DNA from: JBDSLU01 sp963844435
Lineage (GTDB): Bacteria > Acidobacteriota > Vicinamibacteria > Vicinamibacterales > Vicinamibacteraceae
DNA: 64,000 bases
Direction: 5' to 3'
Assembly: GCA_963844435.1 (NCBI GenBank)
Contig: CAWJOG010000015.1
Location: forward strand, 1-64,000
This document shows positions 56,960 through 64,000 of this stretch, piece after piece; within the stretch, counting starts at the first letter, position 1; each line of letters starts with the position of its first letter. The notes under the pieces are model-generated. The model had not been told where the DNA came from, did not search any database, and worked only from the letters and a program-made list of their open reading frames with translations. The position numbers and the translations under genes were made by a program.

Positions 56960-58018
56960 ATGACCCGCCGCGAGGCCCTGGCTGCCGCGCTCGTGCCGCT
57001 TCTGCCGGCCCGGGCGCTCGCCGCGCCCGTCGTTTCCACGCTGATCGGCACCGGCGCACCCGGTCACTCGGACCGCGAGGTGAACAATCCGTACGGCGTG
57101 GCCATCGGCCCGGACGGCGCGCTGTACTTCTGCGATCTGGACAACCAGCGGATCCGGCGGCTCGATCTGGCGACGCGTCGGACGCGCGACGTCGCCGGCA
57201 GCGGCCAGCGCGGCTACGCGGGCGACGGCGGGCCGGCCACGGCGGGCGCGCTGAACATGCCCCACGAGATCGCGTTCGACCGGCTCGGGCACCTGTACAT
57301 CGCCGAGCGGGACAGCCACGTCGTTCGCAAGGTGGACGCCGGCACCGGCCGGCTCTCGACGCTGGCCGGCACCGGCACGCCCGGCTTCTCGGGCGACGGC
57401 GGTCCCGCCGCGGGCGCCGCGCTGCGCCAGCCCCACAGCGTGGCGATCGCGCCGGACGGGCGGCTGCTGATCTGCGACGTCGGCAACCATCGCCTGCGCG
57501 CCGTCGATCTCGGGACCGGCACGATCGCGACGATCGGCGGCACCGGCGAGCGCCGGCCGACGCCGGATGGCGCGCCGCTGGCCGGTGCGCCGCTCGACGG
57601 ACCGCGCGCGGTCGCCGTCGGCGACGACGGCACGATCTACCTGGCGTTGCGTGAAGGCAACGCCATCCATCGCATCACGCCGCGCGGCACCATCCATCAC
57701 CTCGCCGGCACCGGCGCGCAGGGCTACACCGGCGACGGCGGGCCGGCGCGCCTGGCCACGCTCGGCGGCCCGAAGGGCCTCGCCATCAGCGGCCGCGGCC
57801 TCTACGTCGTCGATACCGAGAACCACGCGATCCGGCGCATCGATCTGGACACCAGCGTCATCGCCACCGTGCTCGGCACGGGGACGCGCGGCGACGGCCC
57901 GGACGGCGATCCGAGGCGGTGCGCGCTGGCGCGCCCGCACGGCGTGTGCGCCGGCCCCGGCGGTGTGCTCTACGTCGGCGACAGCGAAGCGCACCGCATT
58001 CGGGTCCTCGAGGCGTGA
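56960..58018 (+). CDS. NHL-repeat protein
   Basis: Beta-propeller protein of 352 residues with a Tat-like signal (TRREALAAALVPLLPARALA). Five to six NHL blades are readable, with the typical 'NPYGVAIGPDGALYFCDLDN / MPHEIAFDRLGHLYIAERDS / GVTSGDGGPA' pattern; GDGG loops recur at about 60-residue spacing. It resembles the acidobacterial secreted NHL proteins of unknown function. ATG 56960 lies 22 bp after the previous stop. No enzyme motif beyond the propeller is visible. Confidence 0.88.
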   Translation: MTRREALAAALVPLLPARALAAPVVSTLIGTGAPGHSDREVNNPYGVAIGPDGALYFCDLDNQRIRRLDLATRRTRDVAGSGQRGYAGDGGPATAGALNMPHEIAFDRLGHLYIAERDSHVVRKVDAGTGRLSTLAGTGTPGFSGDGGPAAGAALRQPHSVAIAPDGRLLICDVGNHRLRAVDLGTGTIATIGGTGERRPTPDGAPLAGAPLDGPRAVAVGDDGTIYLALREGNAIHRITPRGTIHHLAGTGAQGYTGDGGPARLATLGGPKGLAISGRGLYVVDTENHAIRRIDLDTSVIATVLGTGTRGDGPDGDPRRCALARPHGVCAGPGGVLYVGDSEAHRIRVLEA

Positions 58019-58037
58019 CGCCTCACTGGAGATCGCC

Positions 58038-58539
58038 GTGACCACGCCATCGACCGCCATCCGCATCGACACCGGGTTCCTGCACGAGCACTGGCAGGGT
58101 CATCGCCGGCTCACGCGGCGGATGATCGAGGCGTTTCCGGAAGACGCGCTGTTCCACTTCTCGCTCGGCGGCATGCGCCCCTTCGGCGCGATGGCCTTCG
58201 AGCTGATCTCGATGGCCAGCGCGGGCATCGAGGGCATCGCCACCGGTGACTGGCACGTCGAGCGCGGCCTGGAGCATCACGTGCCAGGTCCCCGCCCCGA
58301 CACCCGCGCGGCGCTCCTGGAGCGATGGGATGCGACCACCGCGCGCATCGACGCGCTGTGGCCAGGCATCCCACCGGCGCGGTTCGAAGACGTCGACAAG
58401 GCCTTCGGCCAGTACCGAGGGCGTGATCTACGGGCTGCTGCTCTACTGGATCGACAACGAGATTCATCATCGGGGTCAGGGCTACGTGTACCTGCGCGCG
58501 CTCGGGATCGAACCGCCGCCGTTCTGGGACCGCGGCTGA
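58038..58539 (+). CDS. DinB-family protein, one frameshift
   Basis: Four-helix DinB-like protein of about 166 residues, a fold used by metal-dependent thiol S-transferases. GTG 58038 follows GGAGATCGCC. It starts FLHEHWQGHRRLTRRMIEAF, then DALFHFSLGGMRPFGAMAFE, and after a shift near 58418 LLYWIDNEIHHRGQGYVYLR, where the HHRGQ helix holds the second metal His. The first metal His is likely in the HFSLGG or EHHVPG region. Substrate unknown; it may act with a bacillithiol- or mycothiol-like cofactor, which is an inference from the family. Confidence 0.85.
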
Positions 58540-58573
58540 CCCGCCCTGGCGTGGTCCGGACGACAATGGGTGC

Positions 58574-59347
58574 ATGGACACCCCGCGACGCGGCCCCGAC
58601 GAAAACGACATCCGTGAGCTGTGGGATCGGCTCGCCGACGACTGGCACATCCAGATCGGCGACGATGGCGACGCCAACCGCCGGCTCAACTCGGACCCCG
58701 TGCTCTGGGCCTTCCTCGGTGACGTCGCGGGTCGCTGCGTGCTCGACGCCGGCTGCGGCACCGGCTACCTGACGCGGCAGCTCGCGCAACGCGGCGCCCT
58801 GGTCACCGGCATCGACGTCTCGGCGCGCATGATCGCGCTGGCGCGCGACGCGAACCCGGGGTGCGACGTCCGCGTCGACTCGTGCACCACGCTCGCCACC
58901 ATCGACGATGGAGCGTTCGACGCCGTCGTCGCCAACTACGTCGTCATGGACGTGCCCGACCTGACGGCGATGGTCGCGGCGTTCAACCGCGTGCTGCGTC
59001 CGGACGGCATCGCCGTGCTGATCTTCTCGCACCCGTGCTTCCCGCAAGGGCGGACGGCAGTCCCCTCCCGCGGCGGCATCGCCTATCACTGGCCGTTCCC
59101 CTACTTCCAGCCGCGCCCCTGCATCGATCCGCCGTGGAAGCACTTCACGTCGCACTTCGTCTACTTCCACCGGCCGCTCTCGGACTACTGGAAAGCTTTT
59201 CGCGGTGCGGGGTTCGATGTCGTCGACTTCGAGGAGCCGCGGATCGCGCCAGGCCGTCATGCGCTGGCCGAGAGCCCGCGCCAACTCGCCAACTGCCAGA
59301 CCCGACCGTACTCGGTGGCGTTCAAGCTGCGCAAGCCAGCCTGCTGA
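58574..59347 (+). CDS. Class I SAM-dependent methyltransferase
   Basis: Methyltransferase of 257 residues with the SAM-binding motif VLDAGCGTGYLTRQLAQRGA at about residue 56, LVTGIDVSARMIALARDANP, and the post-I acidic and Asp-Asp loop (DGAFDAVVANYVVMDV). The region after motif II (HWPFPYFQPRPCIDPPWKHF) is a substrate-specific insertion. The methyl acceptor is not predictable. It is 34 bp after the DinB gene, in the same direction. Confidence 0.93.
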   Translation: MDTPRRGPDENDIRELWDRLADDWHIQIGDDGDANRRLNSDPVLWAFLGDVAGRCVLDAGCGTGYLTRQLAQRGALVTGIDVSARMIALARDANPGCDVRVDSCTTLATIDDGAFDAVVANYVVMDVPDLTAMVAAFNRVLRPDGIAVLIFSHPCFPQGRTAVPSRGGIAYHWPFPYFQPRPCIDPPWKHFTSHFVYFHRPLSDYWKAFRGAGFDVVDFEEPRIAPGRHALAESPRQLANCQTRPYSVAFKLRKPAC

Positions 59348-59391
59348 CGTCACTGCCGTTCAGTTCGAGCCCCGGCGGCGTTGAGATCGAC

Positions 59392-60537
59392 ATGCGCACA
59401 TTACTTCCTCTGGCGCTTCTCGCTTCGATGGCCGCCCCGGCGAGCGCTGGTCCGCCCAGCGTCGTCCAGACACCCCCGGTGGCCCCGACGGCCGCCGCGG
59501 CGCCGCAGGAGAACGAGAACGGCATCAGCCTGACCCCGAACGACGCCGCCGAAGTGTGGACCTTCTCGGTGATGCCGCTCCCGCCCAAGGGGGACGGCCA
59601 GCCGGCCAGCCATGCCGTCCTCTTCATCGGCATCCTCGAGACCTGCACGACGCCCCGCGCGTTCCCGATCGTGTTCGTGATCGATGGCGACCGGAAGATC
59701 TCCAAGCAGGGCGCGCTGCTGTCGCGGCAGCCGGCCGATGGCGGCTGCGTCGACGCCCTCGCCACCGTGTTCGCCGAAGGCACGGCCGACGCGCTCGCCG
59801 CGGCGACCCGGGTGGCCGTCACCATCCCGCAGGCGACCTTCGAGCTGACTGCGCCGCATCTCGAGTACCTCCGGCGGCGCCTGGCGTTGCGCGAACCGGC
59901 GCCAGCCGGAGGCGACACCACGACCTTGACATCGACCCGCAGCCCGCTGCCCACCGATCCAGCCGCGCGCGCCGCGGCCCAGGAGGCGACGAGGTTGAAC
60001 GAACGGGCCATCGGGCTGGTCGGAGCGGGCCGCCTGAACGAGGCCCGCCAGGCGGCGGAAGCCGCGGTCGCCGCCGAGGAGCGTGCCTTTGGCACCGGCC
60101 ACGCCGAGGTTGGCGAGTTCCTGATCAACCTGGGCATGATCGAGCGGCGGCTCGGCAACGAGCAGGCGGCCATCGCGCACTACGAGCGGGCGATCCGATT
60201 GCTGGAGCCGCGGGGGCCCTCGGAAGCGCTCGGCGTCGTGCTCGACAACCTCGGCCGCATTCTCCAGCAGCAGAAGAACATCGAGGGCGCGTTCGCCGCC
60301 ACGTCGCGCGCCGTCGAAGTCCTGACGGCCGTGCTCGGGCCGGCGCACCTGCACGTCGGCTACGCGCTCAACAACCTCGCCCTGGTATGGGACGCCAAGG
60401 GCGACAGGGTGAGGGCGGCCGAGACCTGCGACCGCGCCATCGGCATCCTGGTCGAGGCGCTGGGCCCGAACGATCCGCGGCTGGCGCCGTACCTCGAGGA
60501 TCAGCGGACGCTGCGACTGAGGGCCAGCCGCCAGTAG
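59392..60537 (+). CDS. TPR-repeat secreted protein
   Basis: Secreted protein of 381 residues. A signal peptide (MRTLLPLALLASMAAPASAG) is followed by a beta-rich domain of about 150 residues (VWTFSVMPLPPKGDGQPASH, AFPIVFVIDGDRKISKQGAL) and at least three TPR_12-type repeats: AARLNERAIGLVGAGRLNEA-like, EVGEFLINLGMIERRLGNEQ, EALGVVLDNLGRILQQQKNI and HVGYALNNLALVWDAKGDRV. A protein-interaction role is likely. It ends 4 bp before the convergent stop of the next gene. Confidence 0.9.
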   Translation: MRTLLPLALLASMAAPASAGPPSVVQTPPVAPTAAAAPQENENGISLTPNDAAEVWTFSVMPLPPKGDGQPASHAVLFIGILETCTTPRAFPIVFVIDGDRKISKQGALLSRQPADGGCVDALATVFAEGTADALAAATRVAVTIPQATFELTAPHLEYLRRRLALREPAPAGGDTTTLTSTRSPLPTDPAARAAAQEATRLNERAIGLVGAGRLNEARQAAEAAVAAEERAFGTGHAEVGEFLINLGMIERRLGNEQAAIAHYERAIRLLEPRGPSEALGVVLDNLGRILQQQKNIEGAFAATSRAVEVLTAVLGPAHLHVGYALNNLALVWDAKGDRVRAAETCDRAIGILVEALGPNDPRLAPYLEDQRTLRLRASRQ

Positions 60538-60541
60538 CGGC

Positions 60542-61303
60542 TCACACCGCGGCAGCCGTCGCGAGGTCGATCTCGGCGACGAGCGGATGGTGGTCCGAGG
60601 CGCGGATGGTGTCCGGCACGGTGACCACGTCGCAGCGGACCACGCGCGCCGCGGCCGTCGCCGGCGCGAACACATAGTCCAGCCGCAGATGCCGGCCCCA
60701 GGTCGGGAACGTGGAGCCCTCGCCCTCGGGATGGAGCGCGCGCCAGACGTCGGCATAGCCGGCCGCCAGCACCGCCGCGATCGTCTTCCAGCGGATCGAG
60801 CCGCCGCTCAGCCAGACCAGCGGACGCAGGCGCGCCGGCAGCCGCTGCACGTCGAGCGATTCGCCAGGCGCGAGCGTGTTGAAGTCGCCGGCGAGGATGT
60901 GGAACCCGTGCTGCCGCGCCTTGACCGCCCGCAGCAGCGACGCCAGCTCGATCAGGCGGCGGCGCTCGGTCCAGGCCGCGTGCACGGCGCTCAGGTGGAC
61001 GCCGACGATGTGGACGTCGTGGGCCTCGAGCGTCAGGTCGAGGAACGCGTGCCGCGACAGGAGCGGCCGGCGCCACACCGACTTCGCGATCCCCACTCGC
61101 GACAGGAACCCGAGCGACTGGCCCCGGTGCGACCCGTGCTGCGGCAGGCCGGTCTCGCCGGCGAGCGCCCGCACGACGTCCGGCCGCGTCGCCTCCTGCA
61201 GCACCACCACGTCCGGCGCGCAGCCGCGGATGACCGCGGCAATCGCCTCGACGCGGCCGACGCCGCCGTGGCGGATGTTGTAGGACAGCAGCCGGAGCGT
61301 CAC
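60542..61303 (-). CDS. Endonuclease/exonuclease/phosphatase family protein
   Basis: EEP-fold phosphodiesterase of 253 residues. GTG 61303 overlaps the upstream stop by 4 bases (GTGA), so it is translationally coupled. The fold is clear: LRLLSYNIRHGGVGRVEAIA, DVVVLQEATRP (metal-binding Glu), HILAGDFNTLAPGESLDVQR (Asp-Phe-Asn site) and RASDHHPLVAEIDL (catalytic His). Substrate could be DNA, lipid or a nucleotide; no clue from context beyond the neighbouring nucleotidyltransferase-like protein. Confidence 0.92.
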   Translation of the reverse strand: MTLRLLSYNIRHGGVGRVEAIAAVIRGCAPDVVVLQEATRPDVVRALAGETGLPQHGSHRGQSLGFLSRVGIAKSVWRRPLLSRHAFLDLTLEAHDVHIVGVHLSAVHAAWTERRRLIELASLLRAVKARQHGFHILAGDFNTLAPGESLDVQRLPARLRPLVWLSGGSIRWKTIAAVLAAGYADVWRALHPEGEGSTFPTWGRHLRLDYVFAPATAAARVVRCDVVTVPDTIRASDHHPLVAEIDLATAAAV

Positions 61304-61827
61304 GTCGCGTCCGTCCGATCGAGCAGCGTCAGCGTGTCCGGCTTCTCGAGCAGCGTCAGGTAGGGTTGATCGAGCAGGTGGCCGCGAAACGCGATGACGA
61401 CGTCCCGCGACGCCTGGATGTTGACCGGACGGCCGACCATCGCCATCAACTCCGCGCGCAGCGGCACGAGCGAGGGTGCGATGTCGGGATCCTCGTCGCT
61501 GAGCGGGCGCGAGTGGATGCCGGGGACGAAGAACCCGGTCAGGGAGAACAGGCCGATGACGTCGGCCCCGACCAGGGTCAGGTCGAGGTCGCTGGTGCCC
61601 GGGCCGTCGGCATCGAAGGGGGCGCCGTCGTTCCATCGCCGGCCGGTGACGGCGCTGCCGCGCAGCACGACGGTCGTGCCCGGAGGAACGACGTCGCGCA
61701 CCGCCTGGACGAAGGCGTCGTAGCGCGACGGGTCGCAGCCGAACGCGCAGCGGATGACGTTCTCCCGCTTCTCCGCGTCGGTGAGGCCGCCCTGGACATC
61801 GTCAGCGGCGCCAATCTCGTCAGCCAT
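61300..61827 (-). CDS. Nucleotidyltransferase-fold protein
   Basis: Protein of 175 residues. The region VVLRGSAVTGRRWNDGAPFD, followed by GPGTSDLDLTLVGADVIGLF, shows the GS motif and the DxD catalytic pair of the minimal nucleotidyltransferase fold. The C-terminal half (PDIAPSLVPLRAELMAMVGR) is helical. It may be a tRNA- or small-molecule-modifying enzyme or a toxin-like NTase; no antitoxin partner is visible. Stop overlaps the EEP gene start. Confidence 0.8.
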   Translation of the reverse strand: MADEIGAADDVQGGLTDAEKRENVIRCAFGCDPSRYDAFVQAVRDVVPPGTTVVLRGSAVTGRRWNDGAPFDADGPGTSDLDLTLVGADVIGLFSLTGFFVPGIHSRPLSDEDPDIAPSLVPLRAELMAMVGRPVNIQASRDVVIAFRGHLLDQPYLTLLEKPDTLTLLDRTDAT

Positions 61828-61917
61828 GGGAGTGAACGCCCGGGGAACAGGGAGGAGCCGGCATCCGGGGACGCCGACCCTCCCTGCAGGCTGGGGAGCC
61901 TGAAACGGTCTGGTTAG

Positions 61918-62664
61918 TTAGTTGCTGCCCGCCGGCTTGATTGACGCCTTCAGCGCCTGCGCCAGGCCTTCGAGGCCCTTCGGCGTGTCGACCTTGCCGC
62001 TGATCAGATCGGACGCCGCCGCGCCGTAGACGGCCTTGTTCTCTTCGTTGTCGAACTGGATCGTCGCCCCGTTGGCCGAGGCGCCGGCAAACAGGCCTTC
62101 CTGCTTCGAGTAGACGAGGACCTTGTTGACCGTCGACGTCGACAGCGTCTCCGCGGTCGCGCTGGCCGGCCCGGCCACGGCCGTGACCGAGGTACCGAAC
62201 TCGAGGCGGCCGCCGGCCAGGGCGTCGAGCGACGCCTGATCCATGAAGAAGAAGACGGCGTCGGTCTTCGCCGCGCCGATTTGCGCGCCGACGCTGGCTC
62301 CGGCCATGTTCACGAACGCGGGAGCGCTCCAGCCGCTTGCCGTCTTGCGCATGAAGACGCCGTCGCCGCCGGACCCGCCGACGATGAACGCACCCTTGAC
62401 GAGGTTGCCGAAGACCGCCACGCCGAGGGCCTTGTCGGCCACCGCGGCGGGAATGGTCTTGGCCGAGACGACCCGGCGCAGCGCGGCCGTCGCCTGCTCG
62501 ATCTCTTCGCGCGCGTCCGCCGTCACGGTCGGCGCCGTTTGCGCATCGCGCGCCGCCACCGGCCGAGCCAGCCACAGCGCGGCGAGGCCCATGACGGCCA
62601 TGATCATGATGGTGCAGAGCGGCCCAGCAAGGCCGCGGCGGTTCCAATTCTGAGTCGTCGCCAT
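61918..62664 (-). CDS. SYLF/Ysc84-domain protein, exported
   Basis: Lipid-binding SYLF-domain protein of 248 residues. The signal anchor (LCTIMIMAVMGLAALWLARP) follows a GGAGGGAA ribosome site. The domain reads AALRRVVSAKTIPAAVADKA, LGVAVFGNLVKGAFIVGGSG, GDGVFMRKTASGWSAPAFVN, MAGASVGAQIGAAKTDAVFF, and KVLVYSKQEGLFAGASANGA, matching the Ysc84 family. It is likely attached to or inside the periplasm and binds phospholipid. ATG 62664 is chosen over an upstream in-frame codon inside the gene-free spacer. Confidence 0.93.
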   Translation of the reverse strand: MATTQNWNRRGLAGPLCTIMIMAVMGLAALWLARPVAARDAQTAPTVTADAREEIEQATAALRRVVSAKTIPAAVADKALGVAVFGNLVKGAFIVGGSGGDGVFMRKTASGWSAPAFVNMAGASVGAQIGAAKTDAVFFFMDQASLDALAGGRLEFGTSVTAVAGPASATAETLSTSTVNKVLVYSKQEGLFAGASANGATIQFDNEENKAVYGAAASDLISGKVDTPKGLEGLAQALKASIKPAGSN

Positions 62665-62798
62665 CGTCACATTCCCTCCGGATTCGGGGCTTGCACCCCG
62701 GCCGGCAAGAGCTACTGCAAGATGGCGGCCCAGACTGGCTCGTCCATTCGGGTCGACGTATCCTGTGGTCGCCAGCACTGCGTCCACGCGGAGTCCTC

Positions 62799-63248
62799 AT
62801 GCCCGGTTCGATTGCCGCCCTGTCGATCGCGATGGCCATCGCGATCGCCGTCCAGCAGCCTCCGGTGGCTCCAACTGCCGGGGGGCCGGCGTCGCCGACC
62901 CGCGATCCGGTCACCGTCCGCGGCTGCCTGGAGGGCCGCTGGCTCCGCATCCTCGAGCACGACAGCAGCGACCTGTCCGGCGTCCGGCGCGTGCGCCTCG
63001 AGGGATCGCGCTCGATGCTCAACGTCCTGAAAGACCAGGGCGGGGACTACGTCGAAGTCACCGGCGATCTCGACCTCGGCCCAGGCGATCGCCTCGACGC
63101 GCGCCGCAAGGTCAAGGTCGCCGACAAGACGACCATCTCGATCGGCGCGAGTGCCGAGCAGGTGAGCGGCCCCGACACCGCGCCGCCCGATCCGACGCTG
63201 GTCGTCGAGGCGTTCACGGCGCTCGGCGACCGCTGCCCGAAGAACTGA
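62799..63248 (+). CDS. Secreted hypothetical protein
   Basis: Protein of 149 residues with a signal peptide (IAALSIAMAIAIAVQQ), then a single small beta domain: VTVRGCLEGRWLRILEHDSS, GVRRVRLEGSRSMLNVLKDQ, YVEVTGDLDLGPGDRLDARR and KVADKTTISIGASAEQV. The VEVTG strand resembles small OB-like periplasmic proteins, but no family is assigned. It reads divergently from the SYLF gene across 134 bp of DNA with no regulon element. Confidence 0.8.
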   Translation: MPGSIAALSIAMAIAIAVQQPPVAPTAGGPASPTRDPVTVRGCLEGRWLRILEHDSSDLSGVRRVRLEGSRSMLNVLKDQGGDYVEVTGDLDLGPGDRLDARRKVKVADKTTISIGASAEQVSGPDTAPPDPTLVVEAFTALGDRCPKN

Positions 63249-63260
63249 GGCCGGCGCGGC

Positions 63261-63302
63261 TCAATCCGTCCGGAGCGCCCGCAGCGGGTCGAGGCCGATC
63301 CC
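63261..63302 (-). pseudogene. C-terminal remnant of an ADOP/MacB-type ABC permease
   Basis: On the minus strand the last codons read GIGLDPLRALRTD then stop, the hallmark end of acidobacterial ADOP permeases (MacB/FtsX-like). Upstream of about 63302 the match stops abruptly, against the phytase-like fragment on the other strand. Only a short tail remains. Confidence 0.65.
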
Positions 63303-63303
63303 T

Positions 63304-63849
63304 CTTCTCGGCGTGGTCGGCAGCAAGCGCGTCTACAAGATCGACATCGACGGGGCCACCGACGTCTCTGCGCTCGTGCTGCCCGACGACGGCGATCTCG
63401 CGGCGGTGGGCATCACGCCCGTGCAGAAGAGCGACGCCGACGTGTTCATCGATCTCGCGGCGACCACGCTGCTCCCGAACGGCAACCGGGCGGAGAAGTG
63501 GGAGGGCCTGGCGATCGGGCCGCGGCTCCACGGCGGCGGCCACGTGATCGTCGCCGGCAACGACAACGACTACTCGGTGACGCAGACGGGGGCCGGCGAG
63601 CAGTTCGACGTCTACGTCAACTTCGCCGGCAGCTTCGCGCGCTGCGTCCTCGACGACCCGACGCGCTGCATCGTCGATCCGCCGGCGGCGGACACGCCCA
63701 TCACCAACCCGGTCACGGTGCCCAACGGCTACGTCCTCCTGCCGGGGGTGCTGCACGCCTATCACGCGTCTCCCCGGGACCTCGCCGGCTACGAGCCGCC
63801 GCTCGGGCTGTTCTCGTGGCTCTCGTCGTGGCGGATCGGCGGATTCTAG
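63304..63849 (+). pseudogene. C-terminal fragment of an esterase-like phytase-family protein
   Basis: This 180-codon piece carries the end of a phytase-like beta-propeller (LLGVVGSKRVYKIDIDGATD, LPNGNRAEKWEGLAIGPRLH, VIVAGNDNDYSVTQTGAGEQ, CVLDDPTRCIVDPPAA) and a VLLPGVLHAYHASPRDLAGY end. The EKWEGLAIG motif is typical of the family. The N-terminal propeller blades and signal peptide are missing; the frame begins abruptly at the junction with the permease tail. A true deletion or an assembly join are equally possible. Confidence 0.75.
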
Positions 63850-63868
63850 GGGTATCCTGCCGCGGGAT

Positions 63869-63891
63869 GCCGGCGGCCTCGGGCCGCCGGC
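63869..63891. terminator. Hairpin between the phytase fragment and the TrkA gene
   Basis: GCCGGCGGCC and GGCCGCCGGC form a perfect 10-bp stem with loop TCG. No T tract follows. Confidence 0.45.
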
Positions 63892-63901
63892 CGTCAGCGG
63901 C

Positions 63902-64000
63902 ATGCACATCGTCATCGTCGGCGGCGGGGAAATCGGGCTCGGGCTCAGTCGGGCGCTGGCGCCGCGCCACGACGTGGTCGTCATCGATCACGTCGCGGCA
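63902..64000 (+). CDS. TrkA-N (KTN) NAD-binding protein, start of gene only
   Basis: The first 33 codons read MHIVIVGGGEIGLGLSRALA then APRHDVVVIDHVAA, the Rossmann GxGxxG start of TrkA-type NAD(H)-binding potassium-uptake regulators. The gene runs off the window. ATG 63902 begins with the conserved first strand. Confidence 0.8.
   Translation, partial: MHIVIVGGGEIGLGLSRALAPRHDVVVIDHVAA

Noticed and set aside
62665..62798. Regulon element between the SYLF gene and the 62799 gene
   Set aside because: CTCCGGATTCGGGGCT is present but lacks a partner at the right spacing, and the best promoter-like match has 11 bp between GG and GC.

Overview
The window is about 68% G+C DNA from an environmental bacterium. 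The protein families (exo-muramidase of the DUF1343 type, DUF3300/DUF2950 pair, DUF4136 proteins, glycine-zipper proteins, decaheme cytochrome plus MtrB/PioB barrel, ADOP-type permease tail) fit Acidobacteriota, possibly the class Vicinamibacteria. That placement is inferred from family recognition only; no rRNA or tRNA gene was seen.

Layout. 0-5.3 kb: an alcohol dehydrogenase tail, an exo-muramidase, a PQQ-type sugar dehydrogenase with a cytochrome c domain, a secreted protein and an outer-membrane barrel. 5.3-14.8 kb: a large secreted repeat protein, a SpoIIAA-like protein, a DUF4136/glycine-zipper operon, and a DUF3302-HlyD-NodT export system. 14.8-22.3 kb (minus strand): an envelope operon (ABM domain, DUF3300, DUF2950, MscS channel, secreted protein) and a sigma-54 activator gene (EBP) behind a paralogous secreted protein. 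22.6-29.0 kb: a complete atpBEFHAGDC operon. 29.2-43.2 kb: an anaerobic energy block with an exported L-serine dehydratase, a decaheme MtrA/DmsE-like cytochrome, an MtrB-like barrel, a monoheme cytochrome, a NapC/NirT-type quinol dehydrogenase, an MFS transporter, phosphotransacylase, acetate kinase, pyruvate formate-lyase and its activase, and a small K+-channel-like protein. 43.4-60.5 kb: a glucosidase, two porins, an amidohydrolase, an exported glutaminase, DUF481, an M16 peptidase, a metallo-beta-lactamase/phosphatase-like fusion, NHL, DinB, methyltransferase and TPR proteins. 60.5-64 kb: small housekeeping-like genes, two truncated remnants and the start of a TrkA-N protein.

Main discovery. 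Nine intergenic regions between 4.3 and 46.3 kb carry the same bipartite element: two 16-bp half-sites close to CTCCGGNATNCCGGAG separated by 3 bp. Each lies about 64-101 bp from a -24/-12 (sigma-54) promoter of the form TGGYAYG-N4-KTGCW, and three of the elements sit between divergent promoters. Together they would put the ATP synthase operon, serine dehydratase plus electron conduit, fermentation genes, glucosidase, porin operon, export system and envelope operon under one sigma-54 regulon. The likely activator is the GAF/AAA+/Fis protein encoded inside the regulon at 19887-21710, which would be autoregulated.

Reading of the system. The regulon joins three ways of making energy without oxygen: substrate-level phosphorylation from pyruvate (PFL, Pta, Ack), electron export through an outer-membrane cytochrome conduit, and an F-type ATP synthase. 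Envelope-stress proteins accompany them. A low-oxygen or starvation survival programme is the simplest interpretation, but the signal is unknown.

Data quality. About 30 single-base frameshifts split otherwise well-conserved genes, some three times within 400 bp, while 22.6-28.6 kb and 34.3-43.2 kb are almost clean. Residual sequencing or assembly indels are more likely than mass pseudogenisation. Interrupted genes are therefore listed as CDS with the shift positions given.
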